Origin: RHKX01 sp963823565
Lineage (GTDB): Bacteria > Actinomycetota > Thermoleophilia > Solirubrobacterales > 70-9
Length of the DNA stretch: 64,000 nucleotides
Reading direction: 5' to 3'
NCBI GenBank assembly: GCA_963823565.1
Contig: CAWGLR010000003.1
Location: forward strand, 310,001-374,000
The position numbers were made by a program, and so were the translations under genes. Below, piece by piece: positions 50,592 through 64,000 of the stretch (position 1 is its first letter; every line of letters starts with the position of its first letter). The notes below the pieces were generated by a model that was given only the letters and a program-made list of their open reading frames with translations, had not been told where the DNA came from and searched no databases.

Positions 50592-51023
50592 ATGGCCAAG
50601 AAGGTCCTCACGCTCATCAAGCTCCAGATCCCGGCCGGCGCGGCGAACCCGGCGCCGCCGGTCGGCCCCGCCCTGGGCCAGCACGGCGTCAACATCATGG
50701 ACTTCTGCAAGGCGTTCAACGCGCAGACCCAGCAGGACGCCGGCACGATCATCCCCGTCGAGATCACCGTCTTCGAGGACCGGACGTTCACGTTCATCAC
50801 GAAGACACCGCCGGCGGCCGTCCTGATCAAGGAGGCCATCGGGATCGACAAGGGCTCCGGGGAGCCGCACAGCAACAAGGTCGGGAAGATCACCGCGGCA
50901 CAGATCCGCGAGATCGCCGAGAAGAAGATGCCGGACCTCAACGCGAACGACCTCGACGCGGCGTCGAGGATCATCGCCGGCACCGCCCGCTCGATGGGCG
51001 TCGACGTGGAAGGACAGGTCTGA
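50592..51023 (+). CDS. rplK: 50S ribosomal protein L11
   Basis: A 143-residue ribosomal protein of the GTPase-associated centre, the binding site of thiostrepton-type antibiotics. It shows 'IKLQIPAGAANPAPPVGPAL', 'GVNIMDFCKAFNAQT' and the rRNA-binding C-terminal domain with 'ARSMGVDVEG'. Length is canonical. GGAG lies before ATG 50592. The stop overlaps the rplA start by one base (TGATG), so the two are coupled. Confidence 0.98.
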   Translation: MAKKVLTLIKLQIPAGAANPAPPVGPALGQHGVNIMDFCKAFNAQTQQDAGTIIPVEITVFEDRTFTFITKTPPAAVLIKEAIGIDKGSGEPHSNKVGKITAAQIREIAEKKMPDLNANDLDAASRIIAGTARSMGVDVEGQV

Positions 51024-51793
51024 TGGCGGGCAAGCGAGGCAAGGGGTTCCGCGAGGCCTACGAGAAGGTCGACCGCAACCACCACTACGAGCCCGCCGAG
51101 GCGGTCGCGCTGCTCAAGCGCACCGCTCGCGCGAAGTTCGACGAGACCGTCGAGGTCCACATCCGGCTCGGCGTCAACGTCCGCCACGCCGACGAGCAGC
51201 TGCGCGGGACCCTGGCGCTGCCCAACGGCGCCGGCCGCGACGTCTCCGTCGCCGTCTTCGCCGAGGGCGACAAGGCCCGCGAGGCCAGCGAGGCCGGCGC
51301 CGAGTTCGTCGGCTCCGACGATCTCGCCGAGCGGATCGAGGCGGGCTGGACCGACTTCGACGTCGTCATCGCCACCCCCGACCAGATGCCGAAGGTCGGC
51401 CGGCTCGGCCGGATCCTCGGCCCGCAGGGGAAGATGCCGAACCCGAAGGTGGGGACGGTCACCAGCGACGTCGCCCGCACCGTCGAGGAGACGAAGTCGG
51501 GCAAGGTCGAGTACCGGACTGACCGCCAGGCCGTCATCCACCTGTCGATCGGCAAGGCCTCCTTCGACGAGCGCGCGCTGCTCGAGAACTACGCCGCGGT
51601 CATCGACGAGATCGTCCGCGCGAAGCCGGCCGCCGCCAAGGGTCGCTACATCATCTCGATCACGCTCGCGACGACGATGGGGCCGGGCATCCGCGTCGAC
51701 GCGTCGCGGATTCGCGAGGGCGAGATCCTCGCGACCGGTGAGGACGGGCCCGCCGCCGACGGCGAGCCCGTCGCCGAGGGCGCCGCCGCCTAG
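51023..51793 (+). CDS. rplA: 50S ribosomal protein L1
   Basis: A 256-residue L1, which forms the mobile stalk at the E site and, in many bacteria, represses its own operon. It shows the usual 'FDETVEVHIRLGVNVRHADE' and 'GRLGRILGPQGKMPNPKVGT' signature. A short acidic Ala/Glu/Gly-rich tail of about 20-25 residues extends beyond the usual end. In most genomes rplJ follows directly, but here a 3.5-kb coupled gene group stands between rplA and rplJ. Confidence 0.98.
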   Translation: MAGKRGKGFREAYEKVDRNHHYEPAEAVALLKRTARAKFDETVEVHIRLGVNVRHADEQLRGTLALPNGAGRDVSVAVFAEGDKAREASEAGAEFVGSDDLAERIEAGWTDFDVVIATPDQMPKVGRLGRILGPQGKMPNPKVGTVTSDVARTVEETKSGKVEYRTDRQAVIHLSIGKASFDERALLENYAAVIDEIVRAKPAAAKGRYIISITLATTMGPGIRVDASRIREGEILATGEDGPAADGEPVAEGAAA

Positions 51794-51859
51794 CGCGGCC
51801 CCGGGCCGCCCCGAAGCTCAAGCCTCGCCGCCCGCCCGCGGGCTTGCAAAGATGGCGCC

Positions 51860-52390
51860 GTGCGGATCGCGGGAACGGGAGCCCTGCTCGGCGTCGCAGC
51901 GCTCGGGCTGACCCTGGCCTCGGCCGATGTGGGTGCGGCCTCCGAGACCGCGCCGGTCCTCCGCGTCCAGGCGCCGCCCCCCGGCGCGCCGGCCACCCTG
52001 GATGGCGAGTTCCGCACGACCCTGCGGGTGAAGTCCGGCGGCAAGCCGTTCGGGCAGCAGCGGGGTGACGTCGTCACGAGGACTTGGCGCTTCAGGGAGC
52101 GCTGCCGCGCGGATGCTCCGTGCGACCGCGTCAAGCTGATGCGCAAGGGCCGCGAGGGCCGGTTCGGGAGCGCGCTGCGCCGCCGTGGCGACGCGAGCTG
52201 GCGCGGGGTCGAGGAGGTGCGCGGGCGCTGCGGCGACGGCCGGAAGTTCCGGTCGCGGGCGGTGATCGCGGTGACCGCCGTCGACGTAAACGGCGGCGAC
52301 GTCGCCGAGTTCACCGGGAGCTTCAAGGCGAAGGTCAAGGGCTGCGTCCACGGCAAGGAGCGCGCCGCGATGCGTGGGAGGCTGAGATGA
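51860..52390 (+). CDS. secreted four-cysteine protein, first gene of the Mau-like cluster
   Basis: A 176-residue exported protein that I cannot assign. The signal peptide ends near 'ASADVGAASE'. The mature part looks beta-rich, with Arg/Lys-rich patches and four Cys in 'ERCRADAPCD', 'RGRCGDG' and 'KGCVHGK', suggesting two disulfides. The GTG start is 66 bases after rplA. Its stop overlaps the MauE-like start (ATGA), so it belongs to the same translational unit and may be a client or partner of the disulfide-forming proteins encoded next. Confidence 0.65.
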   Translation: MRIAGTGALLGVAALGLTLASADVGAASETAPVLRVQAPPPGAPATLDGEFRTTLRVKSGGKPFGQQRGDVVTRTWRFRERCRADAPCDRVKLMRKGREGRFGSALRRRGDASWRGVEEVRGRCGDGRKFRSRAVIAVTAVDVNGGDVAEFTGSFKAKVKGCVHGKERAAMRGRLR

Positions 52391-52899
52391 GCGCGCTCGC
52401 TCCGCCGTTCGCGCTGCTCGCGCTCCTGCTCGCCCTCGCGGGGATCGCGAAGCTGCGAGCTTCCGCCCCCGCCGGCGCGGCGCTGTTCGCGCTCGGGCTG
52501 CCCTCGCGGGCATGGGTCGTGCGCGCGGTCGGAGCCTGCGAGCTCGCGCTGGGGGTGGCGGCCCTGGCCGTCCCGGGCACCGCCACGGCCGCCCTGCTCG
52601 CGCTGGCATACGCCGGCTTCGCGGTCGTCGTCGCGGCCCTCGCCCGCTCGTCCGCGGGGATCCCCTGCGGCTGCTTCGGCGCCGGCTCGTTCACCGCCAC
52701 GCGCGCCCATGCCGCGGTCGACGGCGGCGCGGCGGCGCTCGCCGCGGCGTTCGCCCTCGACCCCGCCGGCGGGCCGCGCGACTGGCTCGCCGATCCCCTC
52801 ACCGGACCCGTCGTCCTCGCGGCGGTCGCCTGCTCGGCGTGGCTGTGCTGGGCGCTCTTCACCGCGCCCCCGTCGGTTTGGAGGGCGGCGGCGCGATGA
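52387..52899 (+). CDS. MauE/DoxX-like membrane protein
   Basis: A 170-residue integral membrane protein with four to five helices and the MauE-type signature 'AALARSSAGIPCGCFGAGSF' near 90-109, where a Cys-x-Cys pair sits at a membrane edge. In methylamine utilisation operons MauE works with MauD to form the six disulfides of the TTQ-bearing light chain MauA. Here it is coupled on both sides by ATGA overlaps, directly before the MauA-like gene, so the same role is likely. Confidence 0.78.
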   Translation: MSALAPPFALLALLLALAGIAKLRASAPAGAALFALGLPSRAWVVRAVGACELALGVAALAVPGTATAALLALAYAGFAVVVAALARSSAGIPCGCFGAGSFTATRAHAAVDGGAAALAAAFALDPAGGPRDWLADPLTGPVVLAAVACSAWLCWALFTAPPSVWRAAAR

Positions 52900-53510
52900 C
52901 CGAGAAGCTGATCGAGCGCTCCGGCCGGGCGATCGAGTCGCGGACCAGCCGTCGCGGGCTGCTCTCGCGCTTCGCCCTCGCCGCGACCGCGTTCAGCGTC
53001 GCCCCCGTCCGATACATGACCCGCCCGATCTCGGCCTGGGCGGCGATCAAGCCGGGCGACTGCCGCGGCCGGCTCTGCAGCGACGGCTACACCGAGTTCT
53101 GCTGCACGATCAACCGCGGCAAGAACATCTGCCCCTCCAACACCTTCATCGGCGGCTGGTGGAAGTGCACGCGCTATAAGGGCAGCAGGCTCTGCGGCGA
53201 CCAGAACGTCCGCTACTACCTCGACTGCAACGTCGAGCCGGGCGAGGGCCACTCCGGCTGCCGGTGCGCCAAGGACAAGTGCTCCAACCGGGCCACCAAC
53301 TGCAACGTGTTCCGCTACGGGCAGTGCAACACCCAGATCGGCAAGACCACTCCGATCACCTGCCGCCTGGTCACGTGCGTGAACCCCTCGACGATCCCCG
53401 GCTTCCGCTGCAACGACACCTACCTGACCGACAACAACACCTGCCGCCACGACAGCGGCTGCCTCGACTCGAGCAGCGCCGTGATCTTCGGCCCCAACCC
53501 CGGCGTCTGA
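52896..53510 (+). CDS. Tat-exported 18-cysteine MauA-like (methylamine dehydrogenase light chain-like) protein
   Basis: A 204-residue protein. A twin-arginine signal lies at 17-23 ('RTSRRGLLSRF'), as in MauA. The mature part contains 18 Cys, and its first half follows MauA: Cys-x2-Asp-Gly, Cys-Cys, Cys-Pro, then 'IGGWWKC' at 85-91, where MauA has the first TTQ tryptophan followed by Gly-x-Cys, and 'YYLDC'. The second TTQ tryptophan of MauA has no counterpart; 'TTPITCRLVTC' occupies that region and the only other Trp is near the signal. It is therefore probably a TTQ-less relative, structural or redox-active through cysteines. Confidence 0.7.
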   Translation: MTEKLIERSGRAIESRTSRRGLLSRFALAATAFSVAPVRYMTRPISAWAAIKPGDCRGRLCSDGYTEFCCTINRGKNICPSNTFIGGWWKCTRYKGSRLCGDQNVRYYLDCNVEPGEGHSGCRCAKDKCSNRATNCNVFRYGQCNTQIGKTTPITCRLVTCVNPSTIPGFRCNDTYLTDNNTCRHDSGCLDSSSAVIFGPNPGV

Positions 53511-54226
53511 TGACCGTCCTCGTCGCCGCCGAGACCCTGCTGCTGATCCTGCTGGCGGTCGTCGTCGTCGCGCTGCTGCGCAGCCACGCCGAGATCCTGC
53601 GCCGGCTGGACTCCCTCGGGCAGGGCGCGCCGGGGCCGCCGGACCTCGCGGACCCGAACGCCGGCCCGCGCCGCGAGGACGCGGTCGTGGCCCCCGACAT
53701 CGCCGGCTCCGACCTCGAGGGGATGGGGGTGCAACTCGGGATGGCGCCGGGCGGGCCCTCGACACTCGTCGCCTTTCTGACCAGCGGGTGCATGACCTGC
53801 ATGGAGTTCTGGCGGTCGTTCTCCGAGCACCCGCCGGAGATCCCCGACGGCGGGCGACTCGTGATCGTCGTCAAGGACTCCGCCCACGAGAGCCCGACGA
53901 AGCTGCGCCGGCTGGCGCCGGACGGGACTCCCGTCGTCATGTCCACCGCGACCTGGGAGCGCTACGAGGTGCCGGCGGCTCCCTATTTCGTCTGGGTCGA
54001 CGGCGCGAGCGGCGAGATCCACGGCGAGGGAGCGGCCAGCGCCTGGGAGCAGGTCGCCTCGCTGCTCGGCGACGCCCTCGCCGACGCCGAGGACCTCGAG
54101 TGGAGCCCGAGCGGACCGGAGCGCAGCGCCCGGATCGACGCCGAGCTCGCCCGAGCGGGGATCGGCCCCGGGCACCCGAGCCTCTATCCCGGCCGCCAGG
54201 CGGGGACGACGGATGAGGCCCGATGA
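53510..54226 (+). CDS. MauD-like membrane-anchored thioredoxin
   Basis: A 238-residue protein with an N-terminal TM helix ('LLLILLAVVVVALL') followed by a thioredoxin-like domain with the active-site Cys-x2-Cys 'TSGCMTCMEFW' near 90-100 and the cis-Pro element 'VPAAPYFVWVDG'. The order and topology match MauD, which keeps MauA cysteines in the right redox state. The start overlaps the MauA-like stop (TGATG). Its own stop overlaps a 24-codon frame. Confidence 0.8.
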   Translation: MTVLVAAETLLLILLAVVVVALLRSHAEILRRLDSLGQGAPGPPDLADPNAGPRREDAVVAPDIAGSDLEGMGVQLGMAPGGPSTLVAFLTSGCMTCMEFWRSFSEHPPEIPDGGRLVIVVKDSAHESPTKLRRLAPDGTPVVMSTATWERYEVPAAPYFVWVDGASGEIHGEGAASAWEQVASLLGDALADAEDLEWSPSGPERSARIDAELARAGIGPGHPSLYPGRQAGTTDEAR

Positions 54227-54297
54227 GCTGGGGCGGCGTCTGGATCGGGGTCGCGATCGCCGTGCTGGCGGCGGTCAGGTCGACGTGGTCCCCCTGA
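54223..54297 (+). CDS. 24-residue coupled micro-ORF, single TM peptide
   Basis: ATG 54223 overlaps the MauD-like stop (ATGA) and opens MSWGGVWIGVAIAVLAAVRS, four more residues and a TGA at 54295. The peptide has one short hydrophobic helix and a positive end, the layout of bacterial small membrane proteins. It fills the only gap in an otherwise coupled operon. It could be functional or merely carry ribosomes forward to the next gene at 54307. Confidence 0.4.
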   Translation: MSWGGVWIGVAIAVLAAVRSTWSP

Positions 54298-54306
54298 GGC
54301 GAGTCG

Positions 54307-54909
54307 ATGCTTTCGAGCATCACTCCGCTCGGCGAGCGGGGCCGCGGTTCGATCTGGGGCGTCACCGTCGCCTGCTTCGCCGCGGCCTCGACGGTTGCGG
54401 GGGCGGCCCTGGGGTGGCTGCTCGGGGCGCTCGGATCGCTCGTGCTGGACGACGTCTCCGGCGACGCGCGCCTGATCGTCCTCGCGATCGCGGTGGCGAT
54501 CGGCCTGGCGCTCGACCTCGGCCTCGGCGGACTGCGGCTGCCGACGCCGCGGCGACAGGTCAACGAGAACTGGCTCGGGGCCTACCGCGGCTGGGTCTAC
54601 GGGGCGGGCTTCGGGTTCCAGCTCGGGCTCGGGGCGGTGACGGTGGTCACCACCTCCGCGGTCTACCTGACGCTGCTGGCGGCGCTGCTGGCGGCCGACC
54701 CGGCGGCGGGGGCGATGATCGGCGCCGCCTTCGGCCTGATCCGCGGGATGGCGATCCTGCCGGCCTGGCGGGTGCGGACCCCCGAGCGCCTGCTCGGCTT
54801 CAACGCCCGCGTCGAGTCGCTGGCGGCGGTCGCCCGGCGGCTCGCCCCGGTCGGGCTGGCGGCGATCCTCCTCTGGGCCGCCCTGGCGGCGGCGGGGGTC
54901 TCGGGCTGA
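54307..54909 (+). CDS. polytopic membrane protein of the Mau-like cluster
   Basis: A 200-residue membrane protein with about five or six helices. The conserved-looking core is 'VNENWLGAYRGWVYGAGFGF' followed by 'QLGLGAVTVVTTSAVYLTLL' and 'FGLIRGMAIL'. The helix-Gly-Phe-Gly pattern recalls CcdA/DsbD-like electron carriers such as MauF, but the paired membrane Cys of that family are absent; only one Cys is seen, near 24. The position, just after MauD-like, fits a MauF-type partner. Function is inferred from context only. Confidence 0.6.
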   Translation: MLSSITPLGERGRGSIWGVTVACFAAASTVAGAALGWLLGALGSLVLDDVSGDARLIVLAIAVAIGLALDLGLGGLRLPTPRRQVNENWLGAYRGWVYGAGFGFQLGLGAVTVVTTSAVYLTLLAALLAADPAAGAMIGAAFGLIRGMAILPAWRVRTPERLLGFNARVESLAAVARRLAPVGLAAILLWAALAAAGVSG

Positions 54910-54913
54910 GCAG

Positions 54914-55381
54914 ATGCTGATCGAGGGCGAGGGAGTCGCGGTCGAGCTGCCCGCCGGCTGGGACGGCCGGATGCGCCGGCGGGCCCTGCCGGAGGAGCGG
55001 GCGCGGGGCCGCGGCGGCCTCGTCACCGTCCACGCGGCCGACTTCGCGCTGCCGCGCGAGGACGGCGACTACGGCACCGCGGCGACCTCGTGGATGGGGC
55101 GCGAGGCGGTGTTCGCGACCCTGATCGAGTTCAGTCCCGGCGGCGGGCTCGAGCCGGGCCGCGGCCTCTACCGCCCGCGGGGAGTGCCGCGCGAGCTCGC
55201 CGCCGGGGACTTCGCGGCGGAGACGATGCTGCGCCGGCTTCCCGGGCAGGCCGGTGCGCAGCGCTTCTTCACCGCCTCGGGGCGGCCCTTCTGCCTCTAC
55301 GCCGTGATCGGCTCGCGGCGCCGCGTGCCGGCGCTGGTGCCGCGGCTCAACGAGCTGCTCGGCGCGATCCGGATCGCCTGA
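54914..55381 (+). CDS. conserved-looking cytoplasmic protein of unknown function
   Basis: A 155-residue soluble protein without signal or TM helices, starting 'MLIEGEGVAVELPAGWDGRM' and showing 'RPFCLYAVIGSRRRVPALVP' near the end. The mixed alpha/beta pattern of the first part (a 'xLPxGWxGR' turn) is seen in small actinobacterial proteins without known function. It starts 4 bases after the membrane-protein gene and is the last member of the inserted operon; the L10 leader follows. Confidence 0.6.
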   Translation: MLIEGEGVAVELPAGWDGRMRRRALPEERARGRGGLVTVHAADFALPREDGDYGTAATSWMGREAVFATLIEFSPGGGLEPGRGLYRPRGVPRELAAGDFAAETMLRRLPGQAGAQRFFTASGRPFCLYAVIGSRRRVPALVPRLNELLGAIRIA

Positions 55382-55414
55382 CGCCGCTCGCCGGCGGGGT
55401 CCGCCGCGATCCCC

Positions 55415-55420
55415 TACACT
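55415..55420 (+). promoter_or_regulatory. -10 element for the rplJ leader
   Basis: TACACT, preceded by a CCC run and followed about 15-20 bases later by the structured L10 leader, is a reasonable -10. The -35 region is GC-rich and unrecognisable. It would let rplJL be transcribed independently of the inserted operon. Confidence 0.4.
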
Positions 55421-55433
55421 GCCGCGTCCCGAA

Positions 55434-55545
55434 GCCGAAGACCGCCGGCGGGGCCGTAGCCCCATAACCGCTCGACGCGAGCGCGGCCGGCGCAGGTGGA
55501 GCGAGGAAGCCGACTTCCCTGCCCGCCTGCGTGCGGGCTTTTTCG
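55434..55545 (+). ncRNA. L10-leader: ribosomal protein autoregulatory RNA
   Basis: A leader between the Mau-like operon and rplJ. CGCCGGC (55443-55449) pairs with GCCGGCG (55486-55492), enclosing GGGGC-CGTA-GCCCC (55450-55463) and GCTCG-ACG-CGAGC (55470-55482). A conserved-looking GGTGGAGCGAGGAAGCC stretch follows, as in the L10 leader, where L10(L12)4 binds to repress rplJL. It ends in a stem-loop with a T-run, so control probably includes transcription attenuation. Confidence 0.7.
55521..55543 (+). terminator. intrinsic terminator/attenuator in the rplJ leader
   Basis: GCCCGC (55521-55526) pairs with GCGGGC (55533-55538) around a short loop, followed at once by five T (55539-55543). It stands 45 bases before ATG 55589 and is the clearest intrinsic terminator in the window. 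Confidence 0.75.
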
Positions 55546-55588
55546 CGCTTTGGGGCCAATCGCAATCAGCAGAGGGCAAAGACTTCAG

Positions 55589-56272
55589 ATGGACAGAGAT
55601 CAGAAGGCGCAGGCAGTCAAGGAGATCGGCGACGACCTCGAGAAGGCCAGCGCCGTGTTCGCGGTCGACTACCGCGGCATCTCGGTCACCCAGGCCGCCG
55701 AGCTGCGCACCAGGCTGACCGAGGCCGACGCCTCCTTCAACGTCGTCAAGAACCGGCTCGCCAAGCGGGCGACCGAGGCGGCGGGGGCGAGCGCGCTCGA
55801 CGAGCACCTGGTCGGCCCGACGGCGCTGACCTACGTCCACGGCGACGCGGTGCTCGCCGCCAAGGCGATCTCCGACTTCGTCAAGGCGAACGGGGTCCCG
55901 ACCTACAAGGGCGGGATCATGGAGGGCAACGCGCTCGGCCCGGACCAGTTCCAGTCGATCGCCCGCCTGCCCGGCGTCGAGGTCCTGCGCGGCCAGCTCG
56001 TCGGCCTCGCCGCCAGCCCGATCACCGGGATGGTGCGGGGGCTGAACCAGCTCATCCAGGGACTCGCGCTCCAGCTCGGCCAGGTCGCCGAGAAGGGGCT
56101 GGTGTCCGGTGAGGCGCCGGCGGCCGAGGCCGCCGAGGCGGAGGCCGAAGCACCCGAGGCCGAGGCGGAGGGCGAGAGCCCGGCCGAGGCGGAGGCCGAC
56201 GACGACGAAAGCACTTCCGAGAACGAAGCTGAAACCCAGGGCGACGTCGCCGGGGACGAGAAGGAGGATTAG
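55589..56272 (+). CDS. rplJ: 50S ribosomal protein L10 with long acidic tail
   Basis: A 227-residue L10, the base of the L7/L12 stalk. The first ~175 residues are typical: 'QAVKEIGDDLEKASAVFAVD', 'RGISVTQAAELRTRLTEADA' and 'FNVVKNRLAKRA'. The last ~50 residues are Glu/Ala/Asp-rich low complexity, unlike the family's usual end. ATG 55589 is used; the longer frame to 55496 crosses the attenuator. It follows the L10 leader and precedes rplL by 7 bases. Confidence 0.97.
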   Translation: MDRDQKAQAVKEIGDDLEKASAVFAVDYRGISVTQAAELRTRLTEADASFNVVKNRLAKRATEAAGASALDEHLVGPTALTYVHGDAVLAAKAISDFVKANGVPTYKGGIMEGNALGPDQFQSIARLPGVEVLRGQLVGLAASPITGMVRGLNQLIQGLALQLGQVAEKGLVSGEAPAAEAAEAEAEAPEAEAEGESPAEAEADDDESTSENEAETQGDVAGDEKED

Positions 56273-56279
56273 GAATCAG

Positions 56280-56675
56280 ATGGCAGACACACTGACCACC
56301 GAGAAGTGGATCGAGGAGCTCAAGGGCATCTCCGTGCTCGAGCTCTCGGAGCGAATCAAGGCGCTCGAGGAGGAGTTCGGCGTCTCCGCGACGGCAGTCG
56401 CCGCGGCCGCTCCGGCCGCCGCCGGCGCCGCCGGCGGTGACGAGGCCGCCGGCGGTGACGAGGCCGGCACCGTCGACGTCATCCTCACCGCTGCGGGCGA
56501 CAAGAAGATCCAGGTCATCAAGGCGGTCCGCGCGGCCACCGGCCTCGGCCTCAAGGAGGCCAAGGCGGTCGTCGACGGCGCCCCGGGCCCGGTCAAGGAG
56601 GGCATCGAGCGCGAGGAGGCCGACAAGCTCAAGGCCGACCTCGAGGAGGCCGGCGGCGAGGTCGAGATCAAGTAG
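56280..56675 (+). CDS. rplL: 50S ribosomal protein L7/L12
   Basis: A 131-residue stalk protein that recruits translation GTPases. The N-terminal dimerisation helix 'EKWIEELKGISVLELSERIK' leads to an Ala/Gly-rich hinge and the C-terminal domain 'VILTAAGDKKIQVIKAVRAA' with 'GLGLKEAKAVVDGAPGPVKE'. All are canonical. The hinge contains a doubled 'GGDEA' unit. GGAAT lies before ATG 56280. Confidence 0.98.
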   Translation: MADTLTTEKWIEELKGISVLELSERIKALEEEFGVSATAVAAAAPAAAGAAGGDEAAGGDEAGTVDVILTAAGDKKIQVIKAVRAATGLGLKEAKAVVDGAPGPVKEGIEREEADKLKADLEEAGGEVEIK

Positions 56676-56717
56676 GTCTCCCCGCAGCCGCGGGACCCGC
56701 TCCCGCAAGGATGTTGC

Positions 56718-56741
56718 GAACGGCGCCGGAAGGCGCCGTTC
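56718..56741 (+). terminator. perfect 10-bp hairpin between rplL and rpoB
   Basis: GAACGGCGCC and GGCGCCGTTC form a perfect stem with loop GGAA. There is no T-run. In many bacteria the rplL-rpoB gap holds a partial terminator or an RNase III site that sets the L12 to RNA polymerase ratio; this hairpin is in the right place. Confidence 0.6.
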
Positions 56742-56809
56742 GTCGTTCGGCGCGCCGGGATCTGCGGCAAGCCGAGGCGGCAGCCGCCGTCGCCTCTCCT
56801 GAGAGGCCC

Positions 56810-56838
56810 TCGACAGGCGCCCTGAAACCCGCTATAAA
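56810..56838 (+). promoter_or_regulatory. candidate rpoB promoter P1
   Basis: TCGACA (56810-56815), 17 bases, TATAAA (56833-56838). It is a near-consensus sigma-A promoter in the 342-base rplL-rpoB gap. Confidence 0.65.
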
Positions 56839-56891
56839 CCTCAAGTTCTTCGGTCTCGACGGGAGCAGACCGGGAGCGATCTCGCGTGCGC

Positions 56892-56921
56892 TTGAAGCGG
56901 GGAGCTCCGGGTTGCTATATT
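56892..56921 (+). promoter_or_regulatory. candidate rpoB promoter P2
   Basis: TTGAAG (56892-56897), 18 bases, TATATT (56916-56921), in one of the few AT-rich spots of the region. Transcription would start about 90 bases before the rpoB TTG. Confidence 0.65.
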
Positions 56922-57017
56922 CAGCGGTCGCGCGTCGGCTCGGCTTTCGCTGCCAGGTGTCCCGTCTGAGCCGCGTGCAATTCGACCACCCCGAGACCTC
57001 CTGAGGAGTCGTCCAAC

Positions 57018-60536
<3,519 letters not shown>

Positions 60537-60595
60537 GGCGAGGTCGCACGGTCGAACGGACGCACGGATTTACGAGTAAGGCTAGGAGCCGCTAA

Positions 60596-64000
<3,405 letters not shown>

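Noticed and set aside
51794..51859. Possible terminator after rplA (GC-rich CCCGC/GCGGG symmetry near 51830)
   Set aside because: The arms overlap and no T-run follows, so a stable hairpin is doubtful.
56711..57004. 97-codon plus-strand frame between rplL and rpoB
   Set aside because: It covers the hairpin and both rpoB promoters, and its composition is non-protein-like.

Overview
The window is a GC-rich bacterial chromosome segment, most likely from an actinobacterium of the class Thermoleophilia (Solirubrobacterales-like). The evidence is the codon use, the actinobacterial-type RpoB/RpoC, RpoD and Lon, the frequent GTG/TTG starts, the many ATGA/GTGA stop-start overlaps, and a giant secreted protein built from Ig-like repeats of the kind common in that class. 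The assignment is an inference; no 16S gene is present. I see no IS element, prophage or CRISPR array.

Layout. 1-23.5 kb is a mixed chromosomal region. It holds the holB end, a PhoR/PhoB-like two-component pair, gluQ, tRNA-Thr(CGT), an AOC-barrel lipoprotein, a TatA-like protein, a hydroxyacid dehydrogenase, a GT2, lon with a divergent marR, an alarmone-hydrolase-like HD protein, a pyruvate-kinase-like protein, a GT2/DUF2304 pair, a secreted tandem-domain protein, a family 5 UDG and pgsA. These are followed by a ROK regulator divergent from a sugar ABC transporter, a FolE2/MptA-type GTP cyclohydrolase and the primary sigma factor. Next to rpoD lies an unusual locus: tRNA-Tyr sits inside an open reading frame that links a PD-(D/E)XK nuclease, behind a consensus SOS box, to an AbrB-like domain.

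23.6-44.5 kb, starting just after tRNA-Thr(GGT), is a cell-surface polysaccharide cluster. It encodes glycosyltransferases, a MurJ/Wzx-like flippase, two Wzy/ligase-like proteins, a Wzz-type protein with a dead kinase domain, a polyprenyl-phosphate sugar transferase, a secreted glycosidase, an FkbM methyltransferase and a DUF354 protein. A Gfo/Idh dehydrogenase, an acetyltransferase and a DegT aminotransferase could together make a diacetamido-uronic acid sugar nucleotide. The cluster ends in a truncated membrane-protein gene and is followed by a 1345-residue secreted SGNH/TolB/Ig protein (45.0-49.0 kb).

49.2-64 kb is the classic rpmG-secE-nusG-rplKA-rplJL-rpoBC block, but it is interrupted between rplA and rplJ by a coupled seven-gene insertion (51.9-55.4 kb). 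That insertion encodes a MauE-like membrane protein, a Tat-exported 18-cysteine protein resembling the methylamine dehydrogenase light chain, a MauD-like thioredoxin, further membrane and secreted proteins, and a 24-residue micro-ORF. No catalytic large subunit (MauB) is present, and one of the two tryptophans that form TTQ appears to be missing. This is the best candidate for an undescribed system in the window. rplJ carries an L10-leader with an attenuator, and rpoB has its own promoter region and a TTG start.
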